NCBI RefSeq assembly: GCF_030269925.1
Contig: NC_085116.1
Span: 7,006,001-7,070,000 of the forward strand
Direction of reading: 5' to 3'
Length of the DNA: 64,000 nucleotides
Source: Bombyx mori
Lineage: Eukaryota; Arthropoda; Insecta; Lepidoptera; Bombycidae
The position numbers and the translations under genes are program-made. The notes under the pieces are model-generated. The model worked only from the letters and a program-made list of their open reading frames with translations, ran no database searches and was not told the origin of the DNA. Shown piece after piece: positions 12,714-22,470 of this stretch. Position 1 is the first letter of the stretch; every line of letters starts with the position of its first letter.

Positions 12714-12960
12714 TACTGGTGGTAGGACCTCTGTGTGAGTCCGCGCGGGTAGGTATCACCGCCCTGCCTATTTCTGCCGTGAAGCAGTAATGAGTTTCGG
12801 TTTGAAGGGTGGGGCAGCCGTTGTAACTATACTGAGATCTTAAAACTTATATCTCAAGATGGGTGGCGCATTTACGTTATAGGTGTCTATGGGCTCCAGT
12901 AACCACTTAGCACCAGGTGGGCTGTGAGTACGTCCACCGATCTAAACATAAAAAAAAAAA
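12714..12960 (+). mobile_element. SINE (Bm1-like) ending beside the cyclase exon 2 donor
   Basis: Runs from CTGGTGGTAGGACCTCTGTG to a poly-A tail at 12948-12960. It is antisense to the cyclase, so its poly-A is poly-U in the pre-mRNA about 21 nt after the exon 2 donor. Confidence 0.88.
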
Positions 12961-12982
12961 AGATTTCACTTGGGGAACTGAC

Positions 12983-13315
12983 CTGCTGCCAGACGTGATA
13001 AGGAAAGCGATGAGCAACAAGCGCAGCGGCGATGGTATGGACTGTTGGTAAGACAATGCCAAAGGCGGCAGCGACAGGAGCGCCAACAGGTAGCAGAGCA
13101 TAGGCAGCGAAGACAGCCCAGACGACATGCACAGCGCCCTCGGCTGCAGCACCCGGGCTCCAGGCGGGCAGCGTGGCAGCTAGTACCGCACCCCCGCCAG
13201 CCAGGGCCAGCCAGCATGCCCGCGGCAACCGCCTCTCTGGTGCCACACCGTCAGTCCGGCCGCACCACCACGCCAATCCGCTGCACAGCACAGCGTGGAT
13301 ACTCAATACGCCAAC
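12983..13315 (-). CDS. rut: Adenylate cyclase (rutabaga-like), exon 2: membrane domain M1
   Basis: 111 codons (protein residues 73-183), bounded by TTTTTAG|GTT and CAG|GTCAGT, phase 0 at both ends. It encodes the middle of the first transmembrane cassette, with four hydrophobic helices: VGVLSIHAVLCSGLAWW at the start, then ACWLALAGGGAVLAATLPAW, VHVVWAVFAAYALLPV and AFGIVLPTVHTIAAALVAH. VWAVFAAYALLPV and the HTIAAAL segment are typical of insect cyclases. The exon is very GC-rich and Ala-rich, unlike the flanking sequence. A SINE poly-A tail ends about 20 bp past the donor, and a LINE/SINE nest starts about 20 bp before the acceptor. Antisense frames here are shadows. Confidence 0.82.
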
Positions 13316-13337
13316 CTAAAAACAACATACATTTCAT

Positions 13338-13910
13338 TTATCACCTTTTTTTTCTTTACCTATGCTGATAGCCTGAGAGGCTATTTTTATTTTTTTTTAT
13401 TTTTTTTTATTGCTTAGATGGGTGGACGAGCTCACAGCCCACCTGGTGTTAAGTGGTTACTGGAGCCCATAGACATCTACAACGTAAATGCGCCACCCAC
13501 CTTGAGATATAAGTTCTAAGGTCTCAGTATAGTGACAACGGCTACCCCACCCTTCGAACCGAAACGCATTACTGCTTCACGGCGGAAATAGGCGGGGTGG
13601 TGGTACCTACCCGTGCGGACTCCCAAGAGGTCCTACCACCAGTGAATATTTCAGCTTCGGCCTAACATGTAGGTTAGCTCACGGGGCTCAAACAGGAGTG
13701 TTGCTAATACTGGCCCTAGTAAGAGCAGTGGTTCGCAGAATCTACCACCAGATCGGAAACGCGACCCACTGAGAAGATCCGGCGAGAAACTTATTGGGCT
13801 GTGTCTGTGAGTTAATTCGATCGTCGAGACCTTCGTCGCGAGCGACGGGTTCGACGAGGACGGTAACCGGTGCTTGTGGTACCTAAAAGCACCAAATCAC
13901 CATTTTAGTA
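13338..13910 (-). mobile_element. LINE 3' end, family B, interrupted by a SINE
   Basis: Flanks of the SINE at 13391-13643 are two halves of the same LINE tail seen at 21210-21500 and 49427-50130: TGCTGATAGCCTGAGAGGCT on the left, then CAGCTTCGGCCTAACATG to CCGGTGCTTGTGGTACC on the right. A T-rich run at 13345-13354 marks its A tail. It begins about 20 bp upstream of the cyclase exon 2 acceptor. Confidence 0.7.
13391..13643 (-). mobile_element. SINE (Bm1-like) nested in a LINE tail
   Basis: Consensus-like copy from poly-T at 13391 to CCACCAGTGAAT. A short TATTT repeat on both sides may be the target duplication. Low divergence suggests recent insertion. Confidence 0.88.
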
Positions 13911-14300
13911 ATTTCTTTAATTTTATTGCATTATTGGTTTTTTTTATGCCTTTAATAGTTTGTTCTAAATTTTTAGTGAAGCTATTTACGAGCTAGTGAC
14001 ATAAAACAAACTTATTTTCACGAAATTATTACGTAAAAACGTAAATTTCATTCCGTTTTAAAGATTAGGTTTCCGGCTGATACGCTCGCTCACAGGTAAA
14101 CATCTCTGGCACTCCTTATGAGTTTTACTATACTATTGGTAGATAGACGTAGTCTCATATTTATAGGAAATTGCTACTTTCGGCGCTAAGAAAAAAAAAA
14201 CTATTGGTTGCCGTACGTTATTCGGTTATTTAATGGTAAAATATTTACGTTTATAAGATAACTTTCTACGACATGACAAGATCGTGCGATTTCTGCTGGG

Positions 14301-14566
14301 TTTTTTTGCTTAGATGGACGTATGGACGAGCTCACAGCCCACCTGGTGTTTGTGGTGTGTGGTTAACCAACCCAAGTGGTTACTGGAGCCCATAGACATT
14401 TACAACGTAAATGCGTCACCCACCTTAAGATATAGGTTCCAAGGACTCAGTATAGTTACAACAGCTGCCTCACCAGTCAAACCGAAACATATTACTGATT
14501 CACTGCAGAAATAGACAGGGTGGTAGTACCTACCCGTGCGGACTCACAATAGGTCCTACCACCAGT
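14301..14566 (-). mobile_element. SINE (Bm1-like) with a small internal insertion
   Basis: TTTTTTTGCTTAGATGGACG to CCACCAGTA. About 22 extra bases (GTGGTGTGTGGTTAACC) interrupt the conserved GGTGTTAAGTGGTTAC region. Confidence 0.8.
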
Positions 14567-14811
14567 ATGTTTTGGTTTTAAGGCTGCATAGACGTTATTC
14601 GTCTGTACCAACTAGATATTTAAACAGGTCTCAACATAAACGTCGGCATTGGCTAGTTTTCAAAGGATTCCGAGGTTTGTTGTGAGAAATAGTCAGAAAC
14701 GGACCCATCATCTCCTTATTATCAACCGCTATTAAAGAAAAGTTCACTGCTGTCTTCTTTAAATTAAGTTTAAAAGGGACATTGTTCCAAGGCAGTTGCT
14801 TGGCTGCCTCC

Positions 14812-15135
14812 CATTCTTAGGGAGTGCTCTGAAGAATTGTTTGAGATGATATTATCATCTCGTTTTTACCATCGCACCGCCCACTAACGGAGTAGAGTTC
14901 ATCCATACTACCTGGAGCCATCCACAGTGCGTTTCCACAGATCGTTTTTGCCACGTACCTACCAGTCGGCTTTGGAACGAGCTCCCCTCCACGGTGTTTC
15001 CCGAGCGCTATGACATGTCCTTCTTCAAACGAGGCTTGTGGAGAGTATTAAACGGTAAGCAGCGACTTGGCTCTGCTCCTGGCATTGCTGACGTCCATGG
15101 GTGACGGTAACCACTCACCATCAGGTGGGCCGCCA
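14812..15135 (+). mobile_element. LINE 3' fragment, family A
   Basis: Same reverse transcriptase C-terminus as at 664-1085 but on the plus strand and frameshifted: GTAGAGTTCATCCATACTAC, AACGAGCTCCCCTCCACGG, GACATGTCCTTCTTCAAACG, ending CATCAGGTGGGCCG. It lacks the A tail and is followed by a short repeat of CACTCACCATCAG. Confidence 0.7.
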
Positions 15136-15192
15136 CTCACCATCAGATCACAGGAGCTATTATTATTTAAATTTGTACGATTACAGAATACT

Positions 15193-15438
15193 ATAGTTGT
15201 ACCCATCCGCTTCGCTGGGCATTTAAAATTAACATTATTATTTCTCACCCCCACAAAGATTCTCGTCATTAATGCCCCCGCAACTGGTGTAGGGAATCCA
15301 ACACTCATATAAATATTATATAAGCCTATCCATTATGTACATGTATTTTCTACATGGATACCAGGTTTCAAGTCAATGGTTCAGTAGTTATAACGGAACA
15401 TCCGTAAAAACCACTGTAGATTTATATATTAGTATAGA
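15193..15438 (-). mobile_element. Helitron (CTACAGTGG family)
   Basis: The minus strand starts TCTATACTAATATATAAATC, contains GGATGTTCCGTTATAACTAC, and ends near GCGGATGGGTACAACTATAG, a decayed CAGCTAG end. It is the same family as 52739-52976 and 15847-16045. Open frames here are shadows of this repeat. Confidence 0.7.
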
Positions 15439-15439
15439 C

Positions 15440-15846
15440 TGGTGGTCTCGCAGTAGTCGAAATTCGACTATAATTAATTGAACTTATAAGTTTGAACATT
15501 ATTATGAGTCTATTGTCAAATTCTATAATCACAGATTTCGCCAAGACTAAGCTTTAGGCAAATATTAACAAACAATATTTAAACTATTCTCAATTTGACC
15601 ACAGGCTATCTATAAGCAATAAGAAAAGTTTGACAAAAAACAAACAGTATGCATGCGTGTGTGCGTCAAATACATGATAGTGTATGTATGTAATGTTTTT
15701 CTATTGATTTATTGTTATTTTTTATCCATAATTTAAAAAAAATGAGCATTTTGCACTTCTCTATAAGTGTGGGAAATTTCATACTGCTCAGTCCGCGCAA
15801 TTTTCGTAAAAAGGGTTACAAAGTTTTTGCTTCACGTATTAATATA
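15440..15846 (-). mobile_element. Helitron (AGTAGTCGAAATTCG family), 5' end lost
   Basis: Closely matches 19771-20184 and 46259-46659: CAGTAGTCGAAATTCGACTA, CACAGATTTCGCCAAGACTA, TATGCATGCGTGTGTGCGTC, TCCGCGCAATTTTCGTAAAA. The minus-strand 5' TC end is missing because another Helitron abuts it at 15847. Confidence 0.7.
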
Positions 15847-16045
15847 CTAGCCGTACTCGCCCGCTTCGCTGGGCATTTAAAATTAACATTATTATTTATT
15901 TTCATTATTACAAGGGAGTCCAACACTCATATAAATTAGTCTATCCATTAAGTACATGTATTTTCTACGTGGATATCGGATGCATGGTTCAGTAGTATAA
16001 CGGAACATCCGTAAAAAACACTGTAGATTTATATATTAGTATAGA
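15847..16045 (-). mobile_element. Short Helitron whose end lies inside the exon 1 donor region
   Basis: CTAG at 15847-15850 is the minus-strand 3' end. The 5' end TCTATACTAATATATAAATC starts at 16045. Only five bases (16046-16050) separate it from the GT donor (16052-16051) of cyclase exon 1. Compared with 52739-52976, the middle is deleted. Confidence 0.75.
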
Positions 16046-16052
16046 TAGATAC

Positions 16053-16268
16053 CTGTGGGGCTCTCCGCCAACCTCGAGTTGCTTCAACAGCAGCTAACGC
16101 GGCAGCGAGGACTGCCCAGAGCGCGAGTGCCGATCCGACCGAACTGCGTTGAAGTTTACAAGCATAGCGCGCATATAGCTCCTCCAGCTCAGCGGATTCA
16201 AAGCGGCGGCGTGTCACCAGCCTGGCCAGCGGTCCGCGCGCCGTCATGGCCTTCACCGCGTGATCCAT
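16053..16268 (-). CDS. rut: Adenylate cyclase type 1 (rutabaga-like), coding exon 1
   Basis: First recognised coding exon of a membrane class III adenylate cyclase, which makes cAMP from ATP at the plasma membrane. In the rutabaga/type-1 class it is stimulated by Ca2+/calmodulin (family knowledge; that site is not in this window). The exon encodes 72 residues. A basic cytosolic N-terminus (ALARLVTRRR-type run) is followed by the family motif RRFESAELEELYARYACKLQ (residues 21-40) and a hydrophobic helix at about 44-63. I chose ATG at 16268 because the frame meets a TGA upstream. The exon ends in CAG|GTATC with phase 0, matching exon 2. GC content is far above the AT-rich surroundings. A good acceptor (TTATTTGCAG) at 16324 would make 16269-16323 5' UTR. 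The gene runs leftwards through 13.3, 6.0 and 3.8 kb. Rutabaga is favoured over other cyclases by exons 3 and 4. Confidence 0.8.
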
Positions 16269-16323
16269 GCCGCCCGCCACCCCCTCACCTGGCCGTCGAT
16301 CGCATCACCAATCTCCGCATCAT
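16269..16323 (-). other. Possible 5' UTR or 35-nt mini-exon upstream of the cyclase start
   Basis: An acceptor (TTATTTGCAG) precedes 16323. The 55 bases up to the chosen ATG contain a TGA in the cyclase frame, so in that frame they are untranslated. A GTGAGG donor after 16289 (GGCCAG|GTGAGG) would instead define a 35-nt mini-exon. In another frame this reads DDAEIGDAIDGQ and ends in phase 0, compatible with skipping to exon 2. Which is used cannot be decided from sequence alone. Confidence 0.35.
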
Positions 16324-16366
16324 CTGCAAATAATTCAATAGTTTTCATTTCATATTTACGTCAATT

Positions 16367-16455
16367 TGAATTTTCAAGAGATTCAACGAAACCATTAATA
16401 AACTTCACAAGCAATGATTTCAAAGAGAGGACTGCTGTATTAAGGACAAGGAAGT
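16367..16455. repeat. 89-bp direct repeat, left copy
   Basis: Begins TGAATTTTCAAGAGATTC and ends AAGGACAAGGAAGT. It differs from the right copy at three of 89 positions by my count. Confidence 0.9.
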
Positions 16456-16708
16456 CTTTTTTTATTTATTGCTTAGATGGATGAACGGGCTCACAGCTCA
16501 CCTGGTGTTAAGTGGTTACCGGAGCCCATAGACATCTACAACGTAAATGCCGCCACCCACCTTGAGATATGAGTTCTAAGATCTCAGTATAGTTACAACG
16601 GCTGCCCCACCCTTCAAACCGAAACGCATTACTGCTTCACGGCAGAAATAGGTAGGGTGGTAGTACCTACCCGTGCGGACTTACAAGAGGTCCTATCGCC
16701 AGTGAATA
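16456..16708 (-). mobile_element. SINE (Bm1-like) with an exceptionally long flanking duplication
   Basis: Runs from poly-T after GGAAGTC to GCCAGTGAATA. It sits exactly between two 89-bp direct repeats (16367-16455 and 16709-16797). Confidence 0.88.
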
Positions 16709-16797
16709 TGAAATTTCAAGAGATTCAATGAAACCATTAATAAACTTCACAAGCAATGATATCAAAGAGAGGACTGCTGTATTAAGGACAAGGAAGT
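16709..16797. repeat. 89-bp direct repeat, right copy
   Basis: Begins TGAAATTTCAAGAGATTC and ends AAGGACAAGGAAGT. It starts at the SINE's truncated 5' boundary. Confidence 0.9.
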
Positions 16798-17364
16798 AAT
16801 AACTGTAGAACTGATTACAAATACATCAAGCGACATTTAACTTTCTTCGTATTTATAGAAAAGTAAATAATTATGCTTCAACAACCTTTCATGAATAGCC
16901 CACTACATAATCATAATGTAGGCGTAACACCTTTGAAAACAGTTGACCTAATAAATAAATGTTCAATTGTTGTTGAGAAAAAATTAAGTTCTGTAACAAC
17001 TGAACCTTGGCGCCGATTATAATATGGATTAAGTACTTATCTCCATTTAAGCAGTGAAAACAACAATATAAAACTTGTTTTAATGTGTATTCATTTAAAT
17101 CTCCGTCAAGATAAATTCGTCTGGTACTAAAGTTTACAATTGCGGTGTGAGATATAAAAAAAATTAAGATTTTGCACACGAAATTCTGCTCAAAATTACC
17201 AGCCTGTTCACTACTATTGCTGTATATATCCCTTAAGTTAATTTGGAATCTTTCTGGTGGCCTAGTAGCAGCCTCTCATACGACAGGCAACGAGTACGAG
17301 ACCTCACTGTTGTTCTGAAAATCAAATATAGGTACTTAAAGTAAATGCCTGTTTATGAATGCAA

Positions 17365-17614
17365 TTTTTTATTTTTTTATTGCTTATAAGGCTAGACGAG
17401 CTCACAGCCCACCTGGTGTTAAGTGGTTACCGGAGCCTCTAGACATATACAACGTAAATGCGCCACCCACCTTGAAATATAAGTTCTAAGGTCTCAGTAT
17501 AGTTACAACGTCTGCCCAACCCTTCAAGCCAAAACGCATTACTGCTTCACGGCAGAAATAGGCAGAGTGGTGGTACCTACCCGTGCGGACTCACAAGACG
17601 TCCTACCACCAGTG
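17365..17614 (-). mobile_element. SINE (Bm1-like), 5'-truncated
   Basis: Poly-T, ATTGCTTATAAGGCTAGACG, all body markers, CCACCAGTGAG end. Confidence 0.85.
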
Positions 17615-18395
17615 AGCTAACGATTCGGAAGTGTATTTAGCGATTTAAACTGTATTCATATTGTTGACAACATCGGCGGCTTATCTGTCATCGTATCCAA
17701 ATATCTAAATATTCTCAATAGTCCGTTTAAATTTTATTCTCAGTTTTAATACAATGTTATAAACCCACATGGTTCGATTATATAGTGCTGTCTTTTCCCG
17801 TCTTGAAGCAGTTCCATTTCAAAGGATAAAATGCGATATTCTAACACAATTGCACAGCGACTTTCGCCAAATGGTAGTGGCTGCTTTTCTACTCAATTAA
17901 AAATGCGTAATTATTAAATGTGAAATTTTACATTTATGTCAAAATATCTCTAGTAAGTGTGCTAATGAACACCCACTTATGTCTTTTGGTAAACGTTGGT
18001 CAACACAGATCAGTATTGCAGTTACTAATTAACATCAAGGAAGCAATTACCGAGTCTAATGGTGGGTCTTTAATTATTACATTTCTTGGTTTAGCACGGT
18101 ACTAAATTTGATCAGTTATGGTACATTATAATCAACTGTTGAATGTGATAGCTTCAGTTACGGTACATTTTCAGAGCTTGACAGAATATCTATTTAAATT
18201 GTATTTCGGACAACAGAATCGAATTACTCAGTGCAACCGTCTTATTGTATTAAGCCGATTAATGTTATAAACAATAGGAATCTTGGTAGTTTTTTTTAAC
18301 AAAAGCTATAGTCGCTATCCAAAAAATAATTGTTGTTTAAAACTTAACCAGCAAATAATTTTATCGATTCGTTTAAATACAGACTAAGTCTGTAT
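17615..18395. other. AT-rich stretch, no gene seen
   Basis: No repeat or coding exon recognised. Confidence 0.45.
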
Positions 18396-18407
18396 GTCTA
18401 TCTACCT
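18396..18407. repeat. Target-site duplication of the R1-type insert, left
   Basis: GTCTATCTACCT, identical to 19349-19360. Confidence 0.85.
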
Positions 18408-19348
18408 CCGTGCTGGAGTCATGGTCCAGGCGGCTGGCCGATCCTTCGGCTGGTCGTAGGACCGTCGAGACGATTCGCCCGATTCTTGTGGATTGGGTGA
18501 ATCGTGACAGAGGACGCCTCACTTTCCGGCTCACGCAGGTGCTCACTGGGCATAGTTGCTTCGGTGAATTCCTGCACCAGATCGGAGCCGAGCCGACGGC
18601 AGAGTGTTACCATTGTGGTTGCGACTTGGACACGGCGGAGCACACGCTCGTTGCCTGCCCCGCATGGGAGGGGTGGCGCCGTGTCCTCGTCGCAAAAATA
18701 GGAAACGACTTGTCGTTGCCGAGTGTTGTGGCATCGATGCTCGGCAACGACGAGTCGTGGAAGGCGATGCTCGACTTCTGCGAGTGCACCATCTCGCAGA
18801 AGGAGGCGGCGGGACGCGTGAGAGACGCACAAGCCCGCCGCCGTCGAGCGGGGGCCAGGGAAGCGGATCTCGCCCTAGCCCTGGCCCTCTAAGTGTTTCG
18901 GGTCCCCCTCATATGTCGGTCTGGGGCCCGGCGAAGGGGGCCTAAGAAGACGACGTGCAAGCTGCTCTGCACGCGTTTTACGCAAGAGCATCCGGGTGAT
19001 GGAAGGCTGGCTATCCTCGACCCACGCTGGTTCTGACCCAGCGGGGTATTTCGTAGGATAACCTATTCAAACCGGCGCCATCTAGGCGGGCTTCGGACAG
19101 CCTGCCGACCGAGAGGGCTGGTGGTCGTGGCGCCGACGATCGCTGGCCCGGCGTCCCGAGATGTGCTCCGCACTAAGCGCTTCACTCTCCTCCCCTTGCC
19201 TTTTCATGAGCTCTGTCTCGTGCGAGGGTTGGACGTTGGTTGTTGAGCGACAGGAGGTTTTAGTCGGTTCGACTCCGACATGCCCCACCCTCCATCCCCA
19301 GCGGAGGGTGGGACTCCGGCGATTTCCTCCTGACAAAAAAAAAATAAA
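18408..19348 (+). mobile_element. R1-type LINE 3' end, clean 5'-truncated insertion
   Basis: A 941-bp insert between identical 12-bp repeats GTCTATCTACCT (18396-18407 and 19349-19360), ending in an A-rich tail after CTCCTGAC. The ORF (18410-18892) is the ORF2 C-terminus: RGRLTFRLTQVLTGHSCFGE, a CCHC finger CYHCGCDLDTAEHTLVAC (C-x2-C-x8-H-x4-C), and an Ala/Arg-rich end finishing in ALALAL-stop. The 450-bp 3' UTR is GC-rich and contains GTCGGTTCGACTCC, similar to a tRNA B box. R1-clade placement is from the finger context and is from memory. Confidence 0.85.
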
Positions 19349-19360
19349 GTCTATCTACCT
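19349..19360. repeat. Target-site duplication of the R1-type insert, right
   Basis: GTCTATCTACCT directly after the element's A-rich tail. Confidence 0.85.
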
Positions 19361-19770
19361 AGGTAAAACATCTGTATAATCCGCGTATCGTCACTTGGAT
19401 TTCATTCATTATTTTATTACGTCAACATCAAAAATTTCGTACTGATTTATAAACAAAAAAATAAACATAATATTTATAAGATTATTAAGCTTCTTATATA
19501 GGTAATGTTGTATTGTTAAAATAAAAACTTCAATGTGTTGCTCTGAAAGAACAAAGAAACGACATTTAAAGTTAATTTTTTATTCTTGTAGCTATCTAAA
19601 TAGGAATTAATTTTATTAAAATTTTACGAAATGTCATATTGTTTCTCTGTCAAGGCTTTTCGACTATACAACACATGCGCGGACGTTCCAGCACATGTCA
19701 ACAGCGCATGCGTGACATAATTCAAATTGAAGAAAGGAACAAGACTTTCTTTACATATTTTTAAATTGAA

Positions 19771-20184
19771 CTAGAGGTCCAGTAGTCGAAATTCGACTAT
19801 AATTAATTGGAATTGTAAGTTTGTACACTATTATGATTGTATTTTATACTTCTATAATCACAAATTTCGCCAAGACTACACTATAAAAAATATTAACAAA
19901 GACAAACCATATTCTATTCTCAATTTGACAACAGACGTCAAGAACAAAAGTTTGACAATAAATAGTATGCATGCGTGTGTGCGTCAAATACGTGGTATGT
20001 AGTGTGTGTAATGTTTTCTTTATTTATTTAATGTATCTTTTATGCATTATTTAAAAAAAAAATATTAGCATTGTGCACTTCTTCTCTATATTCTCTATAA
20101 GTGTGGAAAATTTCATACTCCTCCGTCCGCGCGATTTTCTTAAAAAGGGATACAAAGTTTTTTCTTCACATATTAATATATAGA
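19771..20184 (-). mobile_element. Helitron (AGTAGTCGAAATTCG family), complete
   Basis: CTAG at 19771-19774 and TC at 20184-20183 on the minus strand, flanked by the expected A and T. The body matches 46259-46659. No helicase remains, so it is non-autonomous. Confidence 0.72.
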
Positions 20185-21209
20185 TAATATTATACCATAG
20201 ATACATGATATAGATATATGTACAAAACAAAAATAATGTATATACGCGAAACATGAAATAACAAATATTTATTACCAAACGCTTTACTTGACGTACAAAT
20301 TTCGACTGTAAGCCGTTGGTTTCAAGATAAATATCCTAATAATAATCACGACTAAAGAGAAGTGTATTCTATGATATAATGGTCAATTACACGTATTTAT
20401 AGAAATTACGGTTATATCAGATCGTAATGTGGCGTAGGTACAGGGTCGTCTAGACTCGGCGTCTTGGCATTACCACGAGGGGCGGAGCGTCCCTAATGCG
20501 AAGCTCGAAAAGCACTATGAAAACCGACAAAAACTCGGTTAATATTAAATCAAACGTTTAAATACAATTTGAGTATTATAGTTAATTTAAAAAAACGAAC
20601 TGTGTGAAAAAACAAAGAATTTTGGTAAAATTATTAGCCTACTAAGATAGGATAAATGTAAACATATTTGAACAAGTATCTCATATTGTGATGATCTTTT
20701 TATGACTTACTGAAAACATTTAGTGACACCATTACTTATTGAAAAGTAAATAAAAAATAAAAAAAGGACAAATTAAAAAGAAATATAAGTAAATTAAATG
20801 TAAAAAGTAAAAAATAAAAGAAAAATAAATGAATAAAAAAGGAAGGAAAAATAATAAAATAACGTAGATAGGTACTGCAATTCCAAGTTCGATTAGTTCC
20901 GAAAAATATCGAACAATAAAATAACAAACAAAAAAACGAACTTCATGTCATTACTAATTCGATCGGACTGTCTGAAGTTAACTTTATAAAAAGTAAACAA
21001 TGGTTGATCTAAAGCAGACCGACCACTGTACATTTCTTTCGGAATGCTCGAATTAGAACTCCACAAAAAACTTTTCTTCTTTTATTTAACATAATCTATT
21101 TATCGCCTATACGTAGATATAGTAAATTCAGTCAAAAACTATCTGGAATGGACGATTTGTTTATGATTCCAACCTCTTTTTTTTTGTTGTTCTTTCTTTG
21201 GAGTTCTTT
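20185..21209. other. AT-rich stretch with an A/G-biased strand
   Basis: At 20740-20880 the plus strand is almost wholly A and G with scattered T (AAAAGAAAAATAAATGAATA type). No gene seen. Confidence 0.45.
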
Positions 21210-21500
21210 TTTTTCCTACCTGTGCTGATAGCCTTGAGAGGCTATTTCAGCTTCACCCTAACATGTAGGTGAGCTCACGCGGCTCAAACCAGAAGTGTTG
21301 CTAACACGGAACCTAGCAAGAGCAGTGCTTCGCAGAATCTACCACCGGATCGGAAATGCGACCCATTGAGAAGATCCGGTGAGAAACTCTGTGGGCTGTG
21401 TCTATGGGTTAATTCACTCGTCGAGCCCTTCGTCGCAAGCGACGTGTTCGACGAGGACGGTGACCGGTGCTTGTGGTACCTAAAAGCACCGTTAATGGAA
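21210..21500 (-). mobile_element. LINE 3' end, family B
   Basis: T-rich start (A tail), then TGCTGATAGCCTTGAGAGGC through CCGGTGCTTGTGGTACCTAA, mostly 3' UTR. It matches 49427-49700. Confidence 0.72.
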
Positions 21501-21599
21501 TACCACTGACGAGGAAAACGCGGAGTTCGAGGTGCATCTGTTATTTAGCTTAAATACAGTGCTGTTTTTAGTTATATCATATCTAGTGTATATTGTAAA

Positions 21600-22470
21600 T
21601 TTCATAGTGGATAATAACATCGAACAAAGAATCTGTCTTAAATTTTGCACCGCCAATGGAATTTCGTGTCGGAGTCACTCAAAATGTTACAGAAGGCTTA
21701 TGGTAAACCGACATTATCAAAAACACGTACTTATGAGTGGCACATAGCGTTCAAATGCTTTTTATCGTGATATGATAAAAGATTTGCCTCGCTTTAGAGT
21801 AGGCCATCAAGGTGTTCAACTGAAGTTATTATAATATCCCAAAACTGAAGGAAATAGTGACTAAAAACCTCATTCAAGTTTGAGCGAGATAGCCACCGAG
21901 CTTTCTCTGTCTCTCGACTCGACCTGTAACATCTGTAATAATTGAGTATGAAACATGATGCCGCTAGACAAGTCCCAAAAGGCCTGAATATTCTCCAAAA
22001 ACTTAATCGCATAAGAGTCGTTGAAGACTGCTAGAAAGTATCATTTCCGACCCGACATTCATGAAACGCATTGTTATTAGTGACGAGAAGAAGAATCACG
22101 AGTTGGATATGCATAATAGTCAACAAGTTTCGGCCTTCCAAGTGAATCAAAACCGAAAAAACCACGCCAAAGTCAATCAAAAGTCAAAATCATGTTGTTT
22201 TCTTTGACTATTGCGGTGTCATGCACTCGGACTTCTTGCTGGAAGGTTAAAAGGTAAATAAGGAACATTATTTAAGCCTTATACGGCATTTAAGATAGCA
22301 AATTCGCCGAAATGGCCATATCTGTGGAAAGAAAATTTACATTTTACACCAGAATAATGCGCCGTCGCAAAAGGCCATCATTGTAAACGAATTTTTGACC
22401 AAATACTCAACAAATAGGTATCATCGAGAAACCACCATATTCACACACACAAAAACAAAAAGTCAGAGCA
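21600..22470 (+). pseudogene. mariner transposase relic
   Basis: Scattered collinear pieces of a mariner transposase. N-terminal helix-turn-helix: IEQRICLKFCTANGISC, then (frame-shifted) MLQKAYGKP and TYEWHIAFKC. Middle: MKRIVISDEK, the position of the first catalytic Asp in the family's GDE motif, here read as SDE. Then FFDYCGVMHS, and NAPSQKAIIVNEFLT near the second catalytic region. Many stops and frameshifts make it dead. No inverted repeats found. Confidence 0.65.

Noticed and set aside
13045..13368. Plus-strand open frame of 107 codons
   Set aside because: Antisense shadow of GC-rich cyclase exon 2. The minus strand has membrane-helix motifs and canonical splice sites.
15048..15308. 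Overlapping frames on both strands
   Set aside because: Shadows of the LINE A and Helitron repeats.
16055..16333. Plus-strand open frame of 92 codons
   Set aside because: Antisense shadow of cyclase exon 1.
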